This document shows positions 1-10,745 of a stretch of DNA of 64,000 nucleotides, in pieces. Under the pieces are notes generated by a model, which was not told the DNA's origin, did not search any database, and worked only from the letters and a program-made list of their open reading frames with translations. Position 1 is the stretch's first letter, and each line of letters starts with the position of its first letter. The DNA is from Malania oleifera (lineage: Eukaryota; Streptophyta; Magnoliopsida; Santalales; Ximeniaceae), in assembly GCF_029873635.1 (NCBI RefSeq), contig NC_080420.1, forward strand, positions 51,289,457 through 51,353,456. Direction: 5' to 3'. Position numbers and translations under genes: made by a program.

Positions 1-46
1 TTCTGAAAATATCAACGGTGACTCAAAGGCCATATCCATTGGGGGT

Positions 47-607
47 TTGAATGGGCTGGATAACACAGCCTTTCCACTCTCATTGGAAAAATTAAACGGA
101 AAAAATTTCCGTGAATGGGCTCAATCCATGAAATTGGTGATTGAGGGGAAAGGGAAGCTAGGTTATCTTACCGGTGAAAGGAGGAAGCCAGACCCTATTG
201 ACGCTGTAGCTTTGCAAAGATGGAGGTCCGAAAACTCCATGGTCACAGCTTGGCTTATCAACTCGATGCAGTCATCAATCGGAAAAGTCTACTTGTTCTT
301 GCCAATGGCGAAGGAAGTCTGGCAAGCTGTACGTGAGACATACTCCGACGTCGAAAGCTACTCGCAAATCTTCAAAATCAAGACCCGATTGTGGAAGATG
401 AGGCAAGGTGAGAGAGGCGTTACCGAGTATTTCATGGAGATGACTCATCTCTGGCAGGAGCTTGATTTGAGCACCGACGAGGAGTGGGAGTGCTCCGGCG
501 ACAGCACACAATACCGAAGGAGGCTCGAAAATGAGAGGGTCTTCGAGTTCCTTGCTAGCCTGAATCGAGAGCTCGACGATGTGAGGGGAAGGATCCTTGG
601 CCAGTGA
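47..607 (+). pseudogene. gag: copia gag, N-terminal capsid-like domain (DUF4219/UBN2 type)
   Basis: A 186-residue open stretch. Near the N-terminus it carries FPLSLEKLNGKNFREWAQSM, the pattern of the copia gag N-terminal segment. It continues with KGKLGYLTGERRKPDP, and around residues 85-130 has EVWQAVRETYSD and KTRLWKMRQGERGVTEYF, typical of the UBN2 helical gag domain that packages the element's RNA into virus-like particles. A stop at 605-607 ends the frame, after which homologous sequence continues in other frames. The first Met at 47 is probably not the ancestral start, because gag-like sequence may begin upstream of the window. Identification of the family is secure; activity is not expected. 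Confidence 0.85.
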
Positions 608-1038
608 CCTCTTCCTTCAACCCGAGAGGTCTTCGCAGAAGTCAGGAGGGAGGAGAACAGGAAGCGTGTGATGTTGAGGCCTCAAAATGAATCTGTCGGG
701 CTGGACCTCACTATACCCGTATCCGCCCAAAAATTAGATGGGCACGCTGGACACACTGGGCCGGATGTTTCAGCTCTTGTATCAAAAGGTCCAAGGGGAC
801 CTAGTCAATGACCACAAAAAGGTAAATTGTGGTGCGAACATTGCCGAAAATAGGTCATTTAAAAAATACCTGCTGGGAGATTCATGGAAAACTGGCAGAT
901 TGGAAGCCGAGACAATACCAAAAAAATCGTGGGTACCAGGCCAGCAGTGACGGATCAACTGAAAGATTACAAGGAGAAAACACCAATACCTCTCCCAGTA
1001 GTGCATTCAGTCCTGAACTATTGGATTAGTTATATAAG
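608..1038 (+). pseudogene. gag C-terminus with split CCHC zinc knuckle
   Basis: This continues gag. The nucleic-acid-binding zinc knuckle (C-x2-C-x4-H-x4-C) is still recognisable at about 815-910 but is split between frames: the first half (CEHCRK) reads in one frame and the second half (GHLKNTCWEIHGK) in another. A frameshift therefore sits inside the knuckle. Following residues ADWKPR match the usual post-knuckle segment of this element type. No intact product is possible. Confidence 0.7.
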
Positions 1039-1746
1039 ATGATTTTGTCCATTCAAACATTGGGTCAGTCGTCCTCTGGTTCCCTGGCTCACCGAGGTAA
1101 TTATTTGTCAGCTTTAACTATTACATCCTACTACAAGTCTCCATGGATAATTGATTTGAGTGCATCCGATCATATGACTGGGTCTTATCAATGTTTTTCA
1201 TCCTACTCACTATATGCCTGGAATTTGAGGGTAAAAATTGTAGATGGCTCTCTCTCACCAGTCGCTAGAAAAGGAAGTATTCGCATATCTGATTCTCTAA
1301 CTTTACAATCTGTCCTACATGTTCCCAAGTTATCTTGCAACCTGTTATACATCAGTCAGTTAACAAAAGACTCAAATTGTTCTGCTAAATTTGTTTCCTC
1401 TCATTGTTTTTTTCAGGACCTATCATCAGGCAAGACGATTGGCACTGCTAAAGTGTATGAGGGACTCAGCTACTTTGCGGAGGCAAGTTTGAGTGAACTA
1501 TGTAATACTGCAATTTGTGTTTCTGCATCTACTTCTAGAAATAGTGAACTTTTGTTATGGCATTCAAGGATGGGTCATCCCAGTTTTCAATATTTAAAAT
1601 GTTTGTTTCCATCTATTTGTTCAAATAAAATGGCTTCTGAACTTCAATGTGAAGTGTGTGAGCTTGCCAAACATCAACATACTTCTTTCCCATCATCCAT
1701 ATACAAACCATCTCGCCCATTTACTATGTTTCACAGTGATGTATAG
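1039..1746 (+). pseudogene. copia aspartic protease and GAG-pre-integrase domain
   Basis: An open frame of 235 residues. At residues ~37-50 PWIIDLSASDHMTG corresponds to the retropepsin active-site region, normally DSGASDHM; here Ser and Gly of the DSG triad are replaced (DLS), so cleavage activity is doubtful. At residues ~172-215 WHSRMGHPSFQYL and CEVCELAK form the HHCC zinc-binding GAG-pre-integrase domain that precedes integrase. The frame ends in HSDV followed by a stop where integrase should continue. Confidence 0.8.
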
Positions 1747-2640
1747 GGTCCCTCACGTTCCCTCAATCGCACCAATACAAAATGGTTTGTTACCTTTATT
1801 GATGACCATACTCGTCTTTGTTGGGTCTACTTAATGAAAGACAAAATTGAAGTCCGCTCCATTTTCATCAGTTTCCATTCCATGATTCATACACAGTTCC
1901 AGACTCATATTCAGATTTTACGTATTGATAATGGTACGAAATATTTTAATACTATCCTGGGAGCTTATCTTCAAGATAATGGGATTGTTCATCAAAGTTC
2001 TTGTGTGGATACCTCTCAAGAAAATGGGGTTGCTGAACAAAAAAATAGACATATACATGAAGTAGCCCGGGCATTAATGTTTACTACCAACATGAAACAT
2101 TATTTTTGGGGTGATGCCATCTTAACAGCCACACATCTCATTAATCGAATGCCGAGTTGAGCACTTTCATTTGTCACCCCTCTTCAAAAATTCCAGGAAC
2201 ACTTTCCTACCTCTCGACTCCCTCCACTCTCCCGCTGAAAATCTTTGGTTGTACTAATTTTGTTCATGTTCATTCACACCATCGCAATAAATTGGATCCT
2301 CGTGCCGTTAAATGTGTCTTCCTTGGTTATTCTCCTACCCAAAAAGGCTACAAATGCTATGATCCTGTCTCAAAATGACTGTTCGTTTGTCTTGATGTCA
2401 CTTTCTTTAAAACCACTCCTTATTTCCCATAGCCCTCTCTTCAGGGGGAGAAGTGGAGTGAAGATCGGTTCTTTGACCTCTTTGCTATTGAATCTGCGTC
2501 ATTCTCTCTAGTTACTCCATTCCCTGACCCATCTATCCCATCTATCAAGTCTTCCATTGCATTACTTCCTGACTTGCCAAATACAACATAACACTTACCC
2601 TCAGGGGGAGATACAGGAGAGCAAAACAATGCAGACATAC
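1747..2640 (+). pseudogene. copia integrase core and C-terminal region, several stops
   Basis: The integrase inserts cDNA into the genome with a DDE triad. The first Asp lies in HSDV at the preceding boundary. The second is in RIDNGTKYF (about 1921-1950). The Glu is in QENGVAEQKNR (about 2020-2050). Open pieces are 1834-2160 and 2157-2378, overlapping in different frames. The second contains KIFGCTNFVHVH and KCVFLGYSPTQKGYKCYDP, the usual GKF/FLGYS-type module of copia integrase. From about 2380 to 2640 the linker to RT is degraded and includes two GGGGGAG-like purine runs. Confidence 0.75.
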
Positions 2641-3617
2641 TTATTTACTCAAGAAAGCCGAAAACAAAGGAAATAGAGAATCTCATACCTGAGGCACCAA
2701 GAGCGTTGGAACCGGTGATGGCTCCAAATAACCATGTGCCCATGCCCAATCCTGATATGGTAATTGAGTCTTCCTCTGATAATCCTGCACCCGATGATAT
2801 CAATTTATCTATTGCAATCAGAAAACAAACTAGGTCATGTACCCAATACCCTTGGTCTAAATACATGTCTTATAAAAGTTTGTCTACAAGATATCGTGCG
2901 TTTGTCTCTAATCTTGATAGGATGAAAATGCCAAAGAACATTCAGGAAGCTCTAGAAATATCGAAATGGAGAGAGGCAGTCATGGAAGAAATGTGAGCCC
3001 TAGAAAAAAATGGAACTTGGAAGTTGACAATTCTATCGAAAGGGAAGAAGCCAGTAAGTTGTAAATGGGTCTTCATAGTGAAATATAAATCTGATGGAAC
3101 AATTGAAAGATATAATGCCAGAATTGTTGCAAAAGGTTTTACTTAGACTTACGACATTGACTATACTGAAACATTTGCACCAGTGGCAAACATAAATATA
3201 GTTCAAGTTCTCTTGTTCTTGGCAGCCAATTTAGATTAACCACTACAACAACTTGATATTAAAAATGCTTTCTTAAATGGAGAAGTAGAAGATGAAGTAT
3301 ACATGACTATACCACTAGGATTCAGTGAAACAGGTGAAGAAAACAAAGTGTGTAAACTCAAGAAATCCTTGTATGGCTTCAAACAATCTCCTAGAGCATG
3401 GTTCGACAGATTCGCAAAGGTACTAAAGAATCAAGGTTATCGACAAGGACAATCAAACCATACACTGTTCTTCCAACAGTCTGAAGGATGTAAGAGAACA
3501 ATTCTAATAGTGTATGTTGATGATATAATCCTTACTGGTGATGATATTGTAGAAATGGAGAGATTGAAGAAGGTTTTGGCTGCTGAATTTGAAGTTAAAG
3601 ACTTGGAACAGATGTAG
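2641..3617 (+). pseudogene. copia reverse transcriptase (RVT_2)
   Basis: RT copies the element RNA into DNA. Open segments are 2706-2996 and 3303-3617, with readable but stop-containing sequence between them (CKWVFIVKYKSDGTIERY, ARIVAKGF). The second holds CKLKKSLYGFKQSPRAWFDR and the catalytic YVDDIILTGDD, so both active-site aspartates survive. Stops at about 2994, 3144 and 3237 interrupt the domain. The family assignment is certain from the RVT_2 signature; the copy is non-functional. Confidence 0.85.
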
Positions 3618-4462
3618 TATTTTTTGGGCATGGAAGTGGCAAGAACGAAAAGGGAATTAGTGTTTCTCAGTGAAAGTATGTTACTGACCTCCTAGTTGAA
3701 ACTACCATGCAAGGATGCAAACCCAGTGAAACCCCGATGGAGACAGTAAAGAGGGTTGAAGACTGTGGAAAACTAGTAGAAAAGGAGAGGTATCATAGAT
3801 TGGTTGGCAAGCTAATCTACCTATCACATACTAGACTAGATTTTGCATTTGCAGTCAGTGTAGTGAGTCAACATATGCATTCACCAAAAGAAGTTCACTT
3901 AGATGTTGTAAACAAGATCCTTAGATATCTCAAGGGATCCCTGGGAAGAGGACTCTTCTTTAAGAAATGTGAAAGCGAGGAAGTAGAGATCTTTACAGAT
4001 GCAGATTGGGAAGGATCAGTGGAAGATAGAAGATCCACCACAGGTTATTGTACATTTGCCTGGGGAAACCTAGTAACTTGGAGAAGCAAAAAATAGAATG
4101 TGGTGGCTCGTAGTAGTGCTGAAGCTGAATTTAGGGCAGTCACTCAATGGATATGCGAAGGATTGTAGTTATGAAAACTCTTGGAGGAATTACAAGTCCC
4201 AGTGAACTTTCCTATCAAACTCTACAGTGACAATAAGGCAGCTATCAGCATCTCTTTCAATCCAGTTCAACACGATAGGACTAAACATGTAGAAGTAGAC
4301 AGACACTTCATAAAAGAGAAAATTGAAGAAGGAATTATATATATGACTTATGTACCAACCAAGGAACAAACTGCAGATATTCTCACTAGAGGGTTGGGAC
4401 GACAAAGCTTTGATAATCTTATCAGCAAGTTGGAGATGATTAATATTTATGATCCAAATTGA
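3618..4462 (+). pseudogene. copia RT C-terminus and RNase H
   Basis: Open segments 3707-4096 and 4181-4462 with a stop between them. The first has ETPMETVKR, RPD-like TRLDFAFAVSVVSQ and DADWEGSVEDRRSTTGYC, which contain RNase H catalytic residues. After the stop, VARSSAEAEFRAV and then YSDNKAAISI, QHDRTKHVEVDRHFIKE and PTKEQTADILTRGL complete the RNase H domain that degrades RNA in the hybrid. The terminal stop at 4460-4462 is followed immediately by the purine tract. RSKKN-type wording before the stop shows a single Gln-to-stop change at about 4094. Confidence 0.85.
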
Positions 4463-4656
4463 GGGAGAGCGTTAAAATCCCAATCTTGAGTATCATTGTA
4501 AATAATATACAAATTAGGGAAGTAGGATGATATGGGGGATTTGATATTATTCAATAAGGAAATTGTTTCATTGTTTAGAGTAGGTATTCGTATTATATAT
4601 TGGGATGCACATATAAACAAATTAATGAAGAAAGTATTCAATTGCTTCTTCTTTCA
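4460..4656 (+). repeat. polypurine tract and presumed 3' LTR of the Ale-like copia
   Basis: A purine run (gagggagag) begins at the pol stop, and the LTR-like sequence starts near 4472 with cgttaaaatcc, apparently a mutated tgtt start. An LTR end ttca fits at about 4656, giving a short LTR of roughly 185 bp. The 5' LTR is outside the window, so both borders are inferred. The 50 bp up to 4707 could be LTR or CACTA sequence. Confidence 0.45.
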
Positions 4657-4709
4657 AGGGAAATTTTGGGGGAAAAAACGGGAAAATAAGAGATTGGGGG
4701 GAAGGGGCC

Positions 4710-6190
4710 AATAGTGACGAATTTGTAAATTCGTCACTAATAGTTTTAGATAAATTTTTTTTTGAAAAAAAAAATGGAAGCATTAGTGACGGTTCTTAAA
4801 TCCGTCACTATTAATGGACCAATAGTGACGAATATGTAAACTTGTCATTAATACACTGCACTAAATTTAAAAAAAAAAAAAAAAAAATGAAGTATCGGTG
4901 ACGGTTCTCAAATCTGACACTAATAAGGGGCCAATAATGACACATTTAGAAATTCATCACTAATACTCTGAACTAAAATTTTTTTTATTTTTTTAAAAAG
5001 AGGCAGTATTAGTGATGGTTCCCAAATCCGTCACTAATAATGAATGAATAGTGACGAATTTATAAAATCGTAACTAATACTCTGAACTAATTTTTTTTTT
5101 TTAAAAAGGGAAGTATTAGTGACGGTTCTCAAATCCATCACTAATAATGCGCCATTAGTGACGAATATGTAAATTCATCACTAATACTCTGCACTAAAAG
5201 TTTTAAATTTTTTTTTAAAAAAGGAAGTATTAGTGACGAGTCTCAAATCTGTTACTAATAATAGACTAATAGTAACGCATTTAGAAATTTATCACTAATA
5301 CTCTGAACTAAAATTTTTTTATTTTTTTCAAAGGGGCAGTATTAGTGACAATTCCCAAATCCGTCACTAATAATGAGCCAATAGTAACGAATTTGTAATT
5401 TCGTTACTAATACTCTAAACAATTTTTTTTTTTTTTATAAAAAAGGAAAATACTAGTGACGGTTCTCAAATCCGTCACTAATAAGGGGCCAATAGTGATG
5501 AATATCTAAATTCGTCACTAATACTCTCCACTAAAAATTTTTAATTTTTTTTAAAAAGGGAAGTATTAGTGACGGTTCTCAAATCCGTCATTGACAATAG
5601 GCCAATAGTGACGCATTTAGAAGTTCGTCACTAATACTTTGAACTAATTTTTTTTTTTTTAAATGGTGCAATATTAGTGACAGTTCTCAAATCTGTCACT
5701 AATAAAGGGCCAATAGTGACGAATATGTAAATTCGTCACTAATACTCTGAACTAAAATTTTTTATTTTTTATTTTAAAAAAGGGAAGTATTAGTGACGAT
5801 TCTTAAATCCGTTACTCATAAGGGGCCAATAGTGACAAATTTGTAAATTTGTCACTAATACTTTGCACTAAAAATTTTTAAGTATTAGTGACTGTTTTAA
5901 AATCCGTCACTAATAATGGGTCAATAATGATGCATTTAGAAATTCGTCACTAATACTCTAAACTAAAATTTTTTTATTTTTATTTTTTAAAAGGGGCAGT
6001 ATTAGTGAAGGTGACAATTCTTAAATCCGTCACTAATTATGGGCCAATAGTGACGAAATTGTAAATTTGTTACCAATACTTTGAATTACAATTTTTTATT
6101 TTTATTTTTTAAATAATAGTAGTGACTGTTATTTAATCGTCACTAATGTTTATCTTTTAGTGAAAGATTTAAATTCGTCACTCCACATAA
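4710..6190. repeat. ~112-bp tandem array, about 13 units, each with two hairpins
   Basis: Unit starts (aatagtgacg-like) fall at about 4710, 4821, 4933, 5047, 5154, 5268, 5380, 5491, 5604, 5712, 5828, 5933 and 6046. Spacings are 105-116 bp. Each unit has one palindrome built on AATAGTGACGAATTT and its complement, an A/T-rich spacer, then a second palindrome built on TATTAGTGACGGTT with CCGTCACTAATA. Copies diverge by substitutions and by A/T-run length. The last partial copies decay towards 6190. Confidence 0.9.
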
Positions 6191-6392
6191 ATCGTCGCTT
6201 ATATTTTCCTAGGATAATTTTTGCGCAAAAAATGTTTTCGCATGATATTTTCTGATTTTTAGTGACGAAACTATTAGTGATAGATTCAATTTCGTCACAA
6301 ATAGTGTCGTATTATTAATGGTTACTAGAACCGTCACTAATACCCTACTATTAGTGATGAATTTCAATCCTTCGCTACTAATTTCGTCACAA

Positions 6393-6413
6393 AAAATCAG
6401 TTTTTTTGTAGTG
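6393..6413 (-). repeat. CACTA terminal inverted repeat (right end)
   Basis: Read on the minus strand this is CACTACAAAAAAACTG followed by TTTTTTGTGACG, the standard plant CACTA terminus. The 3 bp that follow (tgt, 6414-6416) are the expected target-duplication position, but the partner end is not in the window. Confidence 0.75.
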
Positions 6414-6417
6414 TGTC

Positions 6418-7600
6418 TCAGACACCTCTAAATGGACACTTATCTTGGGTATGCTCTTTCATTTTACAAAGTAAGCAAGTTTTGTATATTCTTGAGAAAG
6501 TATGTTTATTTCTTCTCTTCTTGCTTAATGAGGCATGACTATGGGATTTTTGAGATATATCTAAACCCTTTTTGGAAATATAACTACTTTTAACTTCTAA
6601 GGGTTTATTTGAACTATTTTCACTTGTAACCTTGAAAATTGTTTCAGAATGTTCATTTATTTTTCTATCTAAACAAGTGATATTCAAAATCTTCATGATT
6701 TTCTTCTTTTCTAGAATAGCATGATAATCTTTTAATTCCTCTAAATGTTTAGCTATCCTTTCATTTTTATTTTTCAAGCACATTTTCTTCTTAGATATCC
6801 TAACTAGAAGCTTATGCATTTTAACTAAGGCTTTTTCTAGATCTCCCTATGAAGACATGCTTTCATTACCCAATTCAGCACATGATTCAACATAAAATTT
6901 ATTACAGTAAACATCACATGAATCATTGCACGCATTATAAGAAAAATTATCAACAGATGATTCCACACATGATTCATTACAAGAATTGTCATAATATCCA
7001 TCATTTGAATTATTGCATCCATCAATGGTAATATTGTCACAAGAGACACTACATGAATCATTATCAGAATTATCAACAAATGATTTAACACATGATTCAT
7101 CACACAATATAAAGTAGGATTCATCACATGAATTTTCATAAGATTTATTGCAAGATTTATTACAAAAATCATCACATGAATCAATAAATGAATCATTAAT
7201 TGAAATAGGCTGAGATACATATACCTCCTCCTCGACTAACTCAGTTTTTTTACAATTTGCTACCTATTGATCATTTGAACTTGACATTTCTAGAATGGTG
7301 GTTTCTTCCTCCTGGGTTTCTCCATACTTCCTATCATGTTCTTCCCAAATATCTCTCACACATGTACATGCCATAGTTTCATGTAAAATATTAGAATCCA
7401 AAGCATGATATAGCATATCCATGGCATTTGAATTTGCATGCATATCATTTTCAGTTATTGGCATACTAATTCCTTTAACTACTGACTGTCAGGCCTTCCA
7501 GTCCATTGATTTTATAAAAACACTTATTTTTAGTTTTCAAATCAAAAAATTTTCAATGCAAAATATTGGAGGACTAAGATAAGATCATCCCTCACCAAAT
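6418..7600 (-). pseudogene. gag: copia gag (UBN2 type) with Asp/Ser/Cys-rich spacer and CCHC knuckle
   Basis: Reading down the minus strand, a decayed N-terminal gag segment (7600-7465) is followed by 7464-7264. There, SNAMDMLYHALDSN and CVRDIWEEHDRKYG match the UBN2 gag pattern of an ALD...N motif followed by ..IWD.LE. Next, 7220-6837 encodes a low-complexity acidic spacer with repeated DESC, NDSC and NESC motifs. Then 6819-6418 gives a Lys/Glu-rich, probably coiled-coil stretch ending in CLLCKMKEHTQDKCPF, a zinc knuckle in which the His is retained. Stops separate the three open pieces. In this element type gag forms the particle and the knuckle binds RNA. Confidence 0.7.
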
Positions 7601-7661
7601 GATACACCAACATAAGCCATCGTGATCGCTTACAAAAAAACATTTAAGTCAAAGCAATGAG

Positions 7662-7673
7662 GCTCTGATACCA
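7662..7673 (-). other. primer-binding site (initiator Met-tRNA type)
   Basis: On the minus strand the sequence is TGGTATCAGAGC, complementary to the 3' end of plant initiator Met-tRNA. It lies 2 bp from the inner end of the adjacent LTR, as expected for minus-strand DNA priming. Confidence 0.9.
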
Positions 7674-7675
7674 AA

Positions 7676-9631
7676 TGTTAATTTAGGTGTAATCGCAAGA
7701 CGGAATGAATTGGGTATTGAAAAGTATTTTGGTATTTCAATCCTTAATTGAAAACCCAACCATAAACGCACAAATTTGGATATACACCAATTTCAATATT
7801 ATACAACTTAATAGATTTAATCAGTGGATATCTCAATTAATTTAGTATTACCCAATTATTCTCACGTATTTTAGATATTCATATATACCAATATTTAAAA
7901 CATACACAGTAGATATAATATGAATATAAGTGCGGAAATATAAAGAGTGATAGAGAGAGAGAGTGTGCAGACACCAAATTTTTAACGAGGTTCAGCCAAA
8001 CTCAGCCTATGTCTTCGCCTTGGGAAAAACCCCCAATGATTCTACTCTTCCGCTCCTTAAAATAGGAAGAAGCTTTCCATTACACTCCGCTACTTAAAAA
8101 AGGCACAACTTCCTCCTACTCCATTGCTTATAAGAGGCACAACTTCCTCCTCCTCGGTTCACAACCCGAACCATCAATATAATATATTGATAAAATTCCT
8201 GAACACTCAGATGCTTCTCATCAAGCTAATGAGTATAATAAAATTCCTAAAACACATTCATAGGATATAACTTGAAGCTCAATAGAATGTATGTGATGTG
8301 TTGAATAAAATCTTTTACAATAATAACTATATGATCTTTGCATGAAAAATATGTATGATAAGTATGCTTCAAAGATCTAAGTCAAATATATGATCTTTAT
8401 AAAAATATGTAGATAATAAGTGTGCTCCAAAGATCTAAACCAAATATATGATCTTTATAAAATTATGTGACCAATATAATTGCTCCAAGGATCTAAACCC
8501 TATTTAGTATTTCTCCAGAAAAGATTTCAAAAAACTATGTATTTTGGAGTTTTTAGGGTTTGCTTTCAAGTAGTTTTTGCACTAATAAAATAAGAGGAAA
8601 TCTTTGAATAAAATATAAAAGTGAATGCTTTCAAAGATTCAAGCTTTAATAAAAAAAAATTCCCCAAAAAGATTTTTCAAGTAACAGATATAAGAAAAAC
8701 TAGTATTCCTACTCCCAATAAGGATTTTAAATAAAAGAATATGAGAGAAAAAATATTTTGAAAATGATGATTGAATGCTTAAAAACCAAAGCTTGTTTTA
8801 CCAAACCTCAACAATAAAGATGCTTGCAAAAGATGTGAGCGAAAGCCCTTTGATCTTTAAAATCAATGTAGAGAATGCCCAAAAGTATCTGAATCTGATA
8901 GAGTGTAAGCAGGAGGTACTACATTTTAGGGTTTCTAGGTTTGATATTTATAAGCATGGTTGCATATGGGCATATCTTGACCATTGTATCGTTAAAAAAA
9001 TATTTTTGTTAATAAAAAATTTGCCCGTTGCGCGCTGGAGCGTCAGTCTTCGCGACAGACTCGTCGACAAGTGGATACATTCGTCATCGAGTGTCCTTCA
9101 GCAATTCGTCAACGAAACTAGGGGATTTGTCAAAGAGGCACTGATTGAGAAAAGTAGTGTCTCGGTATTTACTCATCGATGATGACATACATTCGTTGCA
9201 AAGTGGCATTAAGGCATTTGTCGTCGAGGCCAGGGGACTAGTTGACAATTCCTCTGTTTTTCAGCCCTATAAGTCTTCTAAAATGCAGATCCAATCCTAG
9301 GATAAATTTATTTAGATTTTTTCATGAAGTGCATGAGTCCTAGGGTCAGTCTATTGATCATTTTAAGCTCCCAATTATATCTTATGAAATATGTAAATAC
9401 AAGTGAGACCAAACACACATTACAACTGAAAATCTAAAGTATCTTCATCCTCTTGCTCTTTTAATTTCATGGAATGTGCCAAGTTGAATGCATTTCAAGT
9501 TCCTCATGGCTTCCATAGAATTCGTATCATCCGTGTGCGCTAAATAATGATCCTACTAAAAAGCTCAATGCATAGATTAGATAATTTCGTTTTGTCATTA
9601 TCAAAATGGGATCAGACTCAAAAAGTAAACA
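7676..9631 (-). repeat. 5' LTR of the minus-strand SIRE-type copia
   Basis: The inner border (7676, tgttaatttagg) adjoins the PBS. The outer border is at 9631, where the minus strand begins a copy of the start seen in the plus LTR at 27218 (..actttttgagtc.., then ttgataatgacaaa). Length is about 1956 bp. It contains a palindrome-rich block (9030-9240), a minus-strand TATA box (8945-8952), and a downstream aacgaggttcagcc segment shared with other LTRs here. Flanking 9632-9636 would be the target duplication; the partner is not visible. Confidence 0.75.
8945..8952 (-). promoter_or_regulatory. LTR TATA box
   Basis: Minus-strand TATAAATA about 80 bp downstream of the palindromic block, the same arrangement as in the LTRs at 22107, 27896, 39896 and 61149. 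It likely sets the element's transcription start. Confidence 0.6.
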
Positions 9632-10299
9632 CTAAGCATAACTCATATATCATATTAGAGCATATGCATTTGAGCTTTAATGTGTACATCTTTGCTTTTA
9701 TTCAGAAGCATTGTAATATGCATAAATTTTTTTTTTAATGTAACAGTTGGGTTTAGCCTGTTAATTGAATTGGGGAGTCTCCGCTCCGTAAGGGAGACTA
9801 GTTGGAATCAGCCCATAATTGAAATGGGGAGTCTCCGCCCCATAAGGGAGACCAGTTCGACTCAGCCTGGTAATTGAGTTGGGGTATTTATCACCCCATA
9901 AGGAGAGGTTTTTAAGTGGTGTCACTCTGCTCAGTTAAAGTGAGCATTAGTGGAATTCTTGGGGGGTATGCCTTAGGCGGGGACATAGGCTGGTTTGGCC
10001 GAACCTCGATAATAAAATATCGTATGTTTCTCTCTCCTTATCTAATTTAATTTATGCACTTTAATTTTCATATGTGTATGTCTATTTATTTACATTTATA
10101 ATTATTTGCATGTGCACTTTGAATTTAAATGAGATTTGCGGCACTCGTGTATGTATGTATTCATTGTTCAATTATTTTACATACACGTATATATATTTTG
10201 AATGAGATATGGTATGTGGTGAATCGGTGCTTAGTTTAAATTAGCTAAAAAATTTTAAAACGCAATTCACCCCTCCTTTGGGAATACACCAACTCCAAC
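9632..10299 (+). repeat. plus-strand SIRE-type LTR, 3' two-thirds only
   Basis: Plus-strand landmarks shared with other LTRs are: repeated short ggggagtctccgc.. segments (9770-9870); gacataggctggtttggccgaacc (9983 on); the tail ggaggggtgaattg on the complement; and the end caccaactccaaca at 10299. It begins abruptly at 9632 where the minus-strand copia starts, so that element probably inserted into this LTR. No PBS follows, so it is a 3' or solo LTR. Confidence 0.65.
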
Positions 10300-10745
10300 A
10301 ATTTTTTTCTAAGCAGAAACCCTAATTTGTGCTTTCCTTCCTACAACAAAATTATCCCTTTATTTTGTGATATGATTGATTCTCCTTTCAATGGAGAGTT
10401 TGATCAAGAATGTGGGGGGATATACTACAATTTTCAAAATTCTTTAATGAAATCTGTGTGATACATTTCAATGATTTTTTTCTAAATTAACTCAAAGAAT
10501 CAAGGTATCCTCTATGAATCACTATGAATGCTATCAATTTCTGCAAATTTTCTAATTAAATTTCTTTGATTCATTCAAATTTCCCTCATATTGCCTGATT
10601 TTATTTTTGAATTAGTGAACAAGTACCTTTGGAGATGCTATCGAATATCCTAGAGTATAAAAGCATTGCCCGGTCCCACTGAGGATTTTCTTTTGTATTT
10701 TTCTTGCACTTTGCAATGTACTTCCCACACTATATTTTACATTGT
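10300..10745. other. unassigned, A/T-rich
   Basis: About 450 bp follow an LTR end. I see no gene, PBS or tandem structure in it. It could be old host sequence or an unrecognised repeat. Confidence 0.4.

Larger units (their letters stand above)
1..4656 (+). mobile_element. Ty1/copia retrotransposon, Ale/Retrofit-like, 5' truncated by the window
   Basis: Domains follow copia order on the plus strand: gag, zinc knuckle, protease, GAG-pre-integrase, integrase, reverse transcriptase, RNase H, then a purine tract and an LTR-like stretch. Integrase lying before RT defines Ty1/copia. The RNase H contains SSAEAEFRA and the purine tract directly follows the pol stop, as in Ale/Retrofit-type elements; that clade name is my inference. 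The 5' LTR and primer-binding site lie outside the window. Many in-frame stops and frameshifts make it dead. Its right side runs into the CACTA hairpin array. Confidence 0.85.
4708..6413 (+). mobile_element. CACTA (En/Spm-type) transposon, right terminal region only
   Basis: The right border reads tttttttgtagtg at 6401-6413, the reverse complement of the CACTACAAAAAAA terminus of plant CACTA transposons. Inside it lies a large subterminal array of short inverted motifs (TAGTGACG and CGTCACTA), the kind of site bound by CACTA accessory proteins. No left CACTAC end and no transposase are visible here. The element appears to have landed in the minus-strand copia gag that resumes at 6418. The Ale-like copia occupies its left side. 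Confidence 0.75.
6414..9631 (-). mobile_element. SIRE-type copia, 5' part (LTR, PBS, gag), interrupted by the CACTA transposon
   Basis: On the minus strand the order is LTR (9631 to 7676), primer-binding site complementary to initiator Met-tRNA (7673-7662), gag (about 7600 to 6418). The gag stops being readable at the CACTA border, so pol lies, if anywhere, beyond that insertion. The LTR resembles the others in this window in its start, its internal region and its end. Confidence 0.75.

Noticed and set aside
4710-6190. CRISPR-like or bacterial repeat array
   Set aside because: Units are ~112 bp tandem copies with no unique spacers, ending in a plant CACTA terminus.
7662-7673. tRNA gene fragment
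   Set aside because: This and the similar sites at 21453, 37679, 40940 and 58148 are 11-13 bp tRNA-complementary primer-binding sites next to LTRs, not tRNA genes.
9680-9877. 65-codon frame with internal repeats
   Set aside because: Arises from repeated ggggagtctccgc segments of the plus LTR at 9632-10299.
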